This document shows positions 56,470 through 64,000 of a stretch of 64,000 bases of DNA, one piece after another; within the stretch, counting starts at the first letter, position 1, and every line of letters starts with the position of its first letter. The notes under the pieces are model-generated. The model saw only the letters and a program-made list of their open reading frames with translations, ran no database searches and was not told where the DNA came from. The position numbers were made by a program, and so were the translations under genes. Source of the DNA: Ustulina deusta (taxonomy: Eukaryota > Ascomycota > Sordariomycetes > Xylariales > Xylariaceae). The stretch covers positions 682,001 to 746,000 of the forward strand of contig JAJNNX010000015.1 of NCBI GenBank assembly GCA_023159155.1, given 5' to 3'.

Positions 56470-59400
56470 TCAAGCCCAAGCCTTGGAGAATTTATCATCA
56501 AAATCTTGTTTCAGCAAGGTGAAGGCCGCTAAGACATCCACTAGCCCCTTTCCGTCCCCTTCCCAGGGAGGTGGCTCAGTGGTTGTCATAGTAGGTTGAT
56601 GTACCTTTTCAGACACTGCGCCGTCTTCTACACTTTCATCCTCGTCATCATCCTCCCATGACTCAACCACCTTCTTCTTAGTCGGTTTACGGCGCGTCAT
56701 GTCATTGTTTACGTCCTTCGTAGTCTCTACGACTTGAGCCACAGTATCTTGATCGGATGCCTCATCCGAATCCTCCAGATCGATCATGTCGGAGTCGTCG
56801 ACATTGCCGTCTCCTCCAATAAAATTAGTGAGACTGGCAATTATCGTGGCCAGTACGAGGGAAAAGTCCCTAAGTAGAAACCACACATCGCCTTTCTTGA
56901 TCTTGTTATCGCGTGTCAGAGCGACGTAATCGCCGTGCTTGAAAAAGTCGTAGATGTAGGAATTGAATGGGGTAGCCACGTCATGAGGCCAGATCGGGAT
57001 ATACGGCACTGCTGATTCTTCAAGGAACACGCCGTTTCGGATGTTGGAGCACAACTCGTGAATACTTTGAAAATCGTCTGAATACCCTGAGAGGGCAGAG
57101 AACGGCGAGCGCAGCTTGGTAGGCGGCAAATCACCAGGGAGATGGAGAATGCGCGACTTCTCGCCCCCAACCGCAATTCCGGTGAGAGGCAGACATCTGT
57201 CTGGAACATCGTCAAGGTATTGATCGATGAACGTGCTTGCGTACGCCTTGAAAATTCCCAAGGTCTCATTGTTGTGACGTATCAAGAGCTCCTCAGCTTC
57301 TTTGGGGAGACGCGGAAGCGAAAATGAGCCCGAGTCAGATGCGCTGGTGCCCAAATTAGACATTTTGATACGAATGAACAAGTGTGCCAGGACCAAACAG
57401 AGCGTTCTCAACGTATCCGTCGTACCTCGGTTGATGTTCGAACAGAGACGATGGAAATATCCACTTTTCAGGAGTGAGTGGAATGCGAAAACGGCATTTT
57501 CTGTAAAGTATAGATGTCCAATAAGTCCCGCAAAGTTCATTGGTTTGCCACTAGCCGATAAGAGGTGTTGTCTTTGGAGGTACTCGACGGAGAACCTTAG
57601 GTGATGTTGGATCGACTTCCCTGCTTCTTCGCCGCCTAGATACAATCTGTTCTGCGTCAGGAGAGACTCGACAATACCCGACGCGAAAGTTGATTGCCCT
57701 GCAGCGTCAACAAGGCCCAGGATCCGCAAGACCAAAGTGGTAGTCAATGGAAAGTGCCCTTTGAGATCAGGCAACCGCGCTGACATGAGCTCGTACGCTC
57801 GCATTCGGCTGATGTTGGTGAATACTACGTTACCGAGTAGATCGAATCCTCTGCGGCCGGCTCGTCCAGCCCCTTGTCGGTAGTTCAAAGTGGTCAAGAA
57901 GGCAGAGTCTCCGATGAAGGCAACTGTTTTGCAGGGCATGTTGATACCGAGAGCGAGTGTGCCGGTCGCGATTACGGCGGTTAGATATCCCTTGCGGAAC
58001 AGAATCTCAACCACTTGTCGGTAGCTTCTATTCATACCGGCGTGATGGACGGCAACACCTCGCCTCAAAGCCGAGAATAGATGCGATCGGATGTTTTTAT
58101 TCTTCAACGAGCCAATAAAACCCTCAAGTTCAGACCGCGTGAGCCGGGAACTATCCGCAAAGCTGAACTCTTCTAGTGGCTCTCCTGGATCGAAACTTTC
58201 CCACCGGCTAAGATCTGTGTTTGCACTCTCTCGCATTCTCTCCTGTTTAGTGAGTTTTTCACTACTCTTTTTGGGGTTTTTTCTCTTGTCTTCCGATGCT
58301 TTCCACAAGTTGTAGTCCTTGATGTCTTTCTGCCAGCCTCTGTCCGACTTCTTCCATTCTTCCTCCGCGGACTCTAGCTGTCCCAGTACAAATTCAAGTG
58401 TACGCTCGCATTCAACGCGATCGTAGTTGAACAGGATTGCTGGAAGACCATCGTCTTTATGTAAGTCGTTTAGTAGTGCAAACGCTTTCAACCTTTCGTC
58501 CTTTTCAGACGGCTGACGGGAGGAATCGTGTAGCTGATGATCAACTTGTAAATTAATAGCGTATCTTTTGGGCTGTAGGTTACGGCGAATCTGGTCAAAG
58601 GGAGAAGCACTGTCTTGTATCCAGGAAGCGAGAACAGCCTTGAGTCTTTTTGTCCATTCAAGTACATCGGACTTTTTAGGTACTCCAGAAAAGACTCGGG
58701 ATGGGTGGAGAGAGTCATCTAGCGGGAAGCTTTGCGTCTGGAATTCGTTCATGGATTTCCATAGAATGAGTGCATCCCGTGGCTCAAGGCTAAGCTCGTC
58801 AAGATCAACACCGGTTCTAGATATAATAATTCCTCAGTATTTATATTTGGCGAAACGAGTTTTGGACGCTAGTGGGGAGTTTCAACTAACCTGTTCGCCA
58901 ATGTGGCTATCGGGTGAATGAATTGAAAACTGGAGTTCGTTCGATTCGGGCCATCCAAGCCTGGGACTGGGAAATGGTCGGCACGGCGCAAGCCTTGGAA
59001 TTCAAAGTTTTTAGGAAGCGCATAATGAAACGCTCGGAGATCAGAGTACCGAATATTGTGCGTTATCATCTTAAACTTGAAGCCTTTAGATGTTTGAGAG
59101 ATTCTGAGCCATTCGCAGAACTCCTCGGGATTGCCAACAGTGGCAGAGAGCGCAATTATTGGGCATGGGGCCATGAGCAAGAGCTGTTCCCATATAATGC
59201 CGTCATCAGCTTGGCCGATACAATGAACTTCATCGAAGATAATCCGCTTAACTCGTTTCGACCAGGAATTGGCGTTTGATGGCGCAAGTAGCATGATTTG
59301 CAGAACATGAGGGACGGTGACTAATATCTGACAGCCCGTGGGGTTGTTCACTCGGTAATCGCGTGTATGGATAGCCCAAACTGATCTCCCTTCATGATGG

Positions 59401-62029
59401 TAGGTCTTCTGGAACCGAGCTTGGATCTCGGCAGCAATCTGATTGACCAGTGCCTTTGTGGGTGCAACATAAACTAAAACTCCGTCGTTATCTGCTCGAA
59501 GGGTCTTTTCCATAGCGTAGAAGGAGATGAATGTCTTGCCAGAAGAGGTGGGGGCGACAATGAAGAGACTATCATTGGCATCTATGCCATCAAGCACAGA
59601 ACGCTGCCATGCATCAGGCTGGAATGGCACGCGGTCATCTTTGCACGAGTCAAAAGTCCGCTCTAAGAAAGGGCCACAATATTCCAGTTGGAATTCATGG
59701 GCCCTCAGTGTTAATAGGGCAGGGTTATCAGCTTCATAAACTCGTGGGTCGAAACTTAAGCGGCGTGAAATTATTTCCTGGTTAGACGATCCTTGGCTTG
59801 GGATCCCAACTGCTGAGCTTAGGATCTGGAGAGTTGCTGCAACCTCTTGAGTCGAACCAGGTAGTATCGATGTCTGTATGACCTGGTTGAACAACAATGA
59901 CCCGATACCCAATGCTACACAGTATTATTAGACCATCATAAACTGCAATTTCATACGGCGGAAGCGTACCTTGTTCACGACTAGTTGTGACTACTTGTTT
60001 TTCCCAAGCACGGTAAAGCGTGTCGCACAGATATAGCGACACCTCAACGCCAATGACCATCTTGTCTTCCTTCGTTAGACTCAAAAAGTACTTGTTCGCT
60101 TTTTGAAAGCGCTTGATCAACGTTTTCTCTTGGCTAAATTCATTGGCCATGGTATGCCAATGCCGGAATGTGGCGCTGTTCTTTTTCTTCAACCTTCGAG
60201 CTTGAGTTAATAGTGCTGTCTCACGAGCACTATCCTTGCCAGAGACGCCTCGTGTCTTTTTCTTCATTTCAGGGGTGGGGCGCGCCTTGGGCAAGTCCGC
60301 AACTGTATGGTTGGCTAGTGGTTTCTTCAATGAGAGTGCTGGAGCTTCCACGAAGATAGTTTTGGGCTCGATCAACTTCCCCGCCGCATTCGTAAGACTA
60401 GCTGAGTATACCAACGTATCTGCCATGAATTCCTGATTTCTCTTCCTGGCAAAAAAGCCTGGTTTCTTCTGTATTTTCTTCGGTTCGAGGACCCGTTTTG
60501 CGTTGTGCCAGTGTGTAAGCTCTCGGAAAACCTTGCCTTCATTGGCCTCTTCATGAAGCTGACTCGTTTGAAGTTGTACTGGTGCAAGGAATTTGTTTAG
60601 GAGCTCATGGTTGAACGGAAGAATCGTCGGGTGAAAGGAGCCGCCAGGAGGGATCGCCGATTTGGCTTGCTGTTTCCCTGCTTCTGGGTTTGTCGAAATC
60701 CGCAAGCAGTTGTTGTCCAGGAGCGAAACTCCGCTCCACTTCTCGACACATGTAATTATTGGCTTTGCCTTCTCGATCAATGCGACAGGAATAGGCTCCC
60801 CCTCTGAAAGAACTGCGTGCAATGATAAGAAGAGTCTTCCGTCTATGATGTCGAAGACATCCCAGCTCAATCCCCTCTCTAGCGAGGCTCCCAAATCCGA
60901 TCCAATGATATTGGTTATTTCCTGGCAGAAATGTTCCAGAAAGGCGTCGACAAGCTTGCCAGTGGTACCACTTCGTATCGGCGATGTTAGTGTTAATGAT
61001 CTCTCTGCTAAGCGTGTATCGCTAATAATTACGCCGTGTAAAATCATAGCGGCTGTCATGGTTTTGTACTTCTTGGCGCGCCCATTTTGCAAAACTCTGT
61101 ACAGCGCGACTGCGGTCAACAATTCCCTATAGCTTCTCCCTTGGTAGAGGGTCCAGTCAAGCTGTAATGGCGCTTCTAATTTTAGTACACTTGCGTCGGA
61201 CCCAAGGTTTTGAGGCATTGTTAAAGATCGTATCTTGGGAGCTGCCGTTATCATAGGCACGATTAACTGATTTCATTGTTAGTTTGTCTATCAACGAGGT
61301 GAATGATCTAACGTGTAGGAACGGGTCGGCTGTCATTTCAACACATACTCTAGAGCTCATGAATTCTGTACTGTGAATCAGGGCCACACTGTGCCCCAAT
61401 TGAAGGAACTGGTGGATCATGTAATGAAACACTGCTGAGGATGGAGTCCTCTGTCCTGAGGCAGTGTGGCCATCGTGACAGAGTAAGAATGCCGGCGGGT
61501 GCCGAGTGAGGTGTTGATAGAACTGCTGGCTATCAATCGATGGAAAGGAGAAGATTAATCCGGTGTCGTCTTTTCCGCTCGCCCCGTTGGCAGATTGCCG
61601 AAGATGCTGAATCAAAATAGTCCTTGTCATTTGGTACTTGTATGTCAGGCTTGCCGGCGCTGTTGAGGGAGCACACAGCTCTCTTTGGTTGTCGAAAAAC
61701 ACAACGTGAAAACTACAGCCTCGTACTTGAAGATTCTTGAGGAACAACTCCACTGCAAATATCGCGTGCAGAAGTTGAAAGCCAACTAAGCCAAAGCCGT
61801 GTCAGTAACAGAACAATTGGGCGTGAAGAATGGTGGCAGTGTAGTGATGTTGCATCTTACCGTCATAGTCAACTGCTGAGGTAGTGACGCCATGGAGCAG
61901 TAGTGAATCCCCATCGACGAAGAATAGCTGTTTCCCGCCAAAGTCGCCAACGACGTCGACTCGGCGCGGCTGGAGAGTTGCATACCACTTTGCGAGCTTC
62001 ACACCGCTCTGATGATCCATGTTCGACAT
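56470..62029 (-). CDS. DDX60-like DExH (Ski2-family) RNA helicase
   Basis: Model: complement(join(56470..58816,58891..59914,59970..61266,61313..61785,61861..62029)), 1,769 residues. The N-terminal block (RRVDVVGDFGGKQLFFVDGDSLLLHG, VGFQLLHAIFAVE, GCSFHVVFFDNQRELC) is the unique DDX60 N-terminal region. The helicase core has Walker A APTSSGKT (767-774), DEVH (874-877), SAT (903-905) and motif VI QGAGRAGRRGFD (from 1302). GTLALGINMPCKTV is motif V. A lysine-rich insertion (KKSSEKLTKQERM) lies between the two RecA domains, and the C-terminus is acidic (WEDDDEDESVEDG). Introns are 74, 55, 46 and 75 nt; the 46-nt one (61267-61312) has CTAAC then CAG. In mammals DDX60 acts in antiviral RNA sensing and translation control. 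The fungal role is unknown. The start is uncertain: ATG 62065 is also in frame. Confidence 0.9.
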
Positions 62030-63410
62030 CGTGAGGTGCTCTGTTACGGCCTCGATCGTGAGCATATAAGTAATTTTAGAACTGCAGACGTCGAGGCACC
62101 CACCTGGATAATGCTCTACGTCGGTATAGTGCCGTTGTTCTGTTCCGTGACACGCTCCAGAGAGATTCTTCAGTGGAGGCAGTGGAAAACAAATATTGGG
62201 CAAATATCGAGGTGGTCTGATGTGTTTTGGGCAAGAGAGAAAACATGCTGAGTCGACGCTAGCTGGGTAAGTATTTACTGCTGCCTGAGAAGCACGCTAG
62301 ACGAGCTAGTTAGCCAGCAGAACGCGTTACCCCGCTGCACGACTTGAGCACCTCTTAAGAAGGCTATTTGTTCGCTACCTTCGCAATACATCATAGTACT
62401 TAGGATATAGTGCACCCTGCTGTTTCCCGCCGGATGCCGGATGCCGGAGACAGCAATAAGCCTGTCCTATAATGAAATGCTTCGGCTGCCTACTCATGCA
62501 CACGGTCGAACACGGCGAATCCCGACTCGTGGTTGTGACGATCTGTGCACAGAGACTTGGATACGTCCCGATACTTCTCACGTTTCCCCGGAATCCAACT
62601 GGGGTTATGGGCTTGTTATTGTGATTTGGATGTCATCAGGTATACCCATACATGCGCGGCCCCGACGATCTTCGAGAGCACTGTGATATGGAAGTGCACC
62701 GGTGGCATTGAACAGCCGTCCCGCTTCTCCTCTACTTACTCTATCTCTAGAGGCAATAGCCATCCTAAGTACCCGGACTTTGCCTCTAGCCTCGCAACGA
62801 ACAGCTTCAAATCCAGAGTGACTAATAGCATATGGCAGAATCTACATACCTGGTATCAAGACTCAAGGTTTCCAAGGGAATTACTCGACTGAGGTGCCCG
62901 ACCACGTAGTGGATTCTCTAGAGGGGTAGTTGGAAGCATCCAATTACCATGACAGGATAGCGAGATAATGTAGGAGAGTTACAGAGGCTTAATTCAACAA
63001 AAATTGATACAAGGTTACCCCAGTAATTCTGTTTGGCTAACAACGGGCGCTAGCACATTAGGTCGTGCATTAGCGTCGGTAAACAGAGAGCACGACGATG
63101 CCACATCCCGCCACAATGCGAAACAGGCCGTCGAAAGTATGAATACCTGTGCTTATACAAATTGACTCCTCATTTTTAATGCCTGTCACAAATTACAGGC
63201 ATCTGTACACCATCTTAGCACTAGCTGCTATTGGCTGGCTCGTTGCCCCAGCTTTCGAGCTCCCCACTTGGGTATTTATTTCCATGAAAAGCACTTCTAT
63301 GCTCTTTGCGGCTGTTCTGTCACCACCCGCAGTAGACATAAACCTTCTAGCAAACACATCCCATGTCGCGTCATTGGCTGCACCCCCCCTGCCAACATGC
63401 GCCCAAGTCT
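62030..63410. other. Intergenic region upstream of the DDX60-like gene
   Basis: No supportable gene in 1.4 kb. The in-frame minus-strand extension to 62203 could be leader or a further N-terminal part of the helicase. Two overlapping plus-strand frames (62441-62892) have no family motif. Confidence 0.55.
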
Positions 63411-64000
63411 CTATTCCTTCTTGTTTGATTTCGCCATGATATCTGCCTTGACCCGCAGTGCGGGATAGACGTCCCTGGTTAGCATTTCCCGGAGTTCAGG
63501 CCACTGCAGTCCCTTGCACAAGGCTATCTCGGGCACCGCTCCACTGGCCATTCCAATAGTACCGAGGAGCTGTTTAAGCTCCGTGGGAACGTGCACCCTC
63601 TCGGCTTCGGATATAAGCAACACAGGTTCCTGTCTCCTGAACCCAACCAATATCATGCTTCTCTCCAGATTCGGGAACGCGCGCAGCGTTTTGGGCAGCT
63701 GCAGGAACACCGATGCGATGTGCATTGTCAAGTCCACCAAGATGATAGACCGGATGTTGTGGAGGGCTAGTTCTTGATCAAAGGCGTTCCCAAGGGCTGA
63801 GAAGGTGCCGTTGCGGAGTCGCTCTGGAAGCGAGGAATTCATGGCGATGGTTTTAGAGCTGAAGAACGCCTCCCGGCCTAGGCGGCGGATGCGGCGGCTC
63901 GTGATATTGACGAAAAGCCAAGTATCGAGATGGATATACTGTGATGACAAGAAATCGGCTGTTCTCGCCCTCAGCCTTGAGTGGTGGCAGGGGACTTGGC
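63411..64000 (-). CDS. Hypothetical protein, 5' end outside window
   Basis: The C-terminal 196 or so residues of a minus-strand gene. The frame stays open to the window edge with no stop, so the gene starts beyond 64000. Visible blocks are YIHLDTWLFVNITSRRIRRLG, REAFFSSKTIAMNSSLPERL, ELALHNIRSIILVDLTMHIA, LRAFPNLERSMILVGF and ELREMLTRDVYPALRVKAD. The pattern of a short helix-rich start and alternating strands resembles C-terminal parts of fungal F-box-type proteins, but no F-box is visible here. It has no membrane segment and ends in a lysine-rich AKSNKKE. Function is not assigned. Confidence 0.6.
   Translation of the reverse strand, partial: QVPCHHSRLRARTADFLSSQYIHLDTWLFVNITSRRIRRLGREAFFSSKTIAMNSSLPERLRNGTFSALGNAFDQELALHNIRSIILVDLTMHIASVFLQLPKTLRAFPNLERSMILVGFRRQEPVLLISEAERVHVPTELKQLLGTIGMASGAVPEIALCKGLQWPELREMLTRDVYPALRVKADIMAKSNKKE

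Noticed and set aside
1..64000. CRISPR array, rRNA operon, 5S rRNA or intact transposon
   Set aside because: No regularly spaced repeats, no rRNA sequence, and no transposase, reverse transcriptase or terminal repeats were recognised.

Overview
The window is nuclear DNA from a filamentous ascomycete (Pezizomycotina, most likely a Sordariomycete). Genes are interrupted by short GT-AG introns (46-220 nt) with CTAAC/CTGAC-like branch sites just before the acceptor. The protein families are typical of filamentous fungi: a Zn2Cys6/Fungal_trans regulator, a fungal rhodopsin-domain protein, a CorA-like protein and an alpha-glucoside-type MFS carrier. Intergenic DNA is rich in TACCTACC/GGTAGGTA words and homopolymer tracts. 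Lineage is inferred from protein resemblance only.

Layout. 0-4 kb: an NDUFAF5-type complex I assembly methyltransferase (+) and the Arp2/3 subunit ARPC5 (-). 3.9-26.7 kb: a gene-poor block of almost 23 kb in which I recognise no family. It holds a few weak coding-like stretches, a structured palindrome and one candidate small ORF behind a long pyrimidine-rich leader. 26.7-31.6 kb: RQC1/TCF25, the copper chaperone ATX1 and a small unrecognised ORF. 34.5-47 kb: an accessory-looking run with a Zn2Cys6 regulator, a frameshifted NAD(P)-binding (NmrA-like) gene, a CorA-like membrane protein, an MFS sugar carrier, a decayed 2EXR-like gene and a rhodopsin-domain protein. 48.6-62 kb: mainly housekeeping, with an SCPx-type thiolase, Sec18/NSF and a 1,769-residue DDX60-like Ski2-family helicase. 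The window ends inside a further gene on the minus strand.

The genes do not form one pathway. The conserved ones serve mitochondrial respiration, actin nucleation, ribosome quality control, copper delivery, lipid metabolism, membrane fusion and RNA metabolism. I rebuilt gene models by joining exons on phase, splice signals and protein-family continuity. Every multi-exon gene closes to a whole number of codons except the NmrA-like gene, which carries a frameshift, and the 2EXR relic. I see no CRISPR array, rRNA or convincing tRNA, and no intact transposon.
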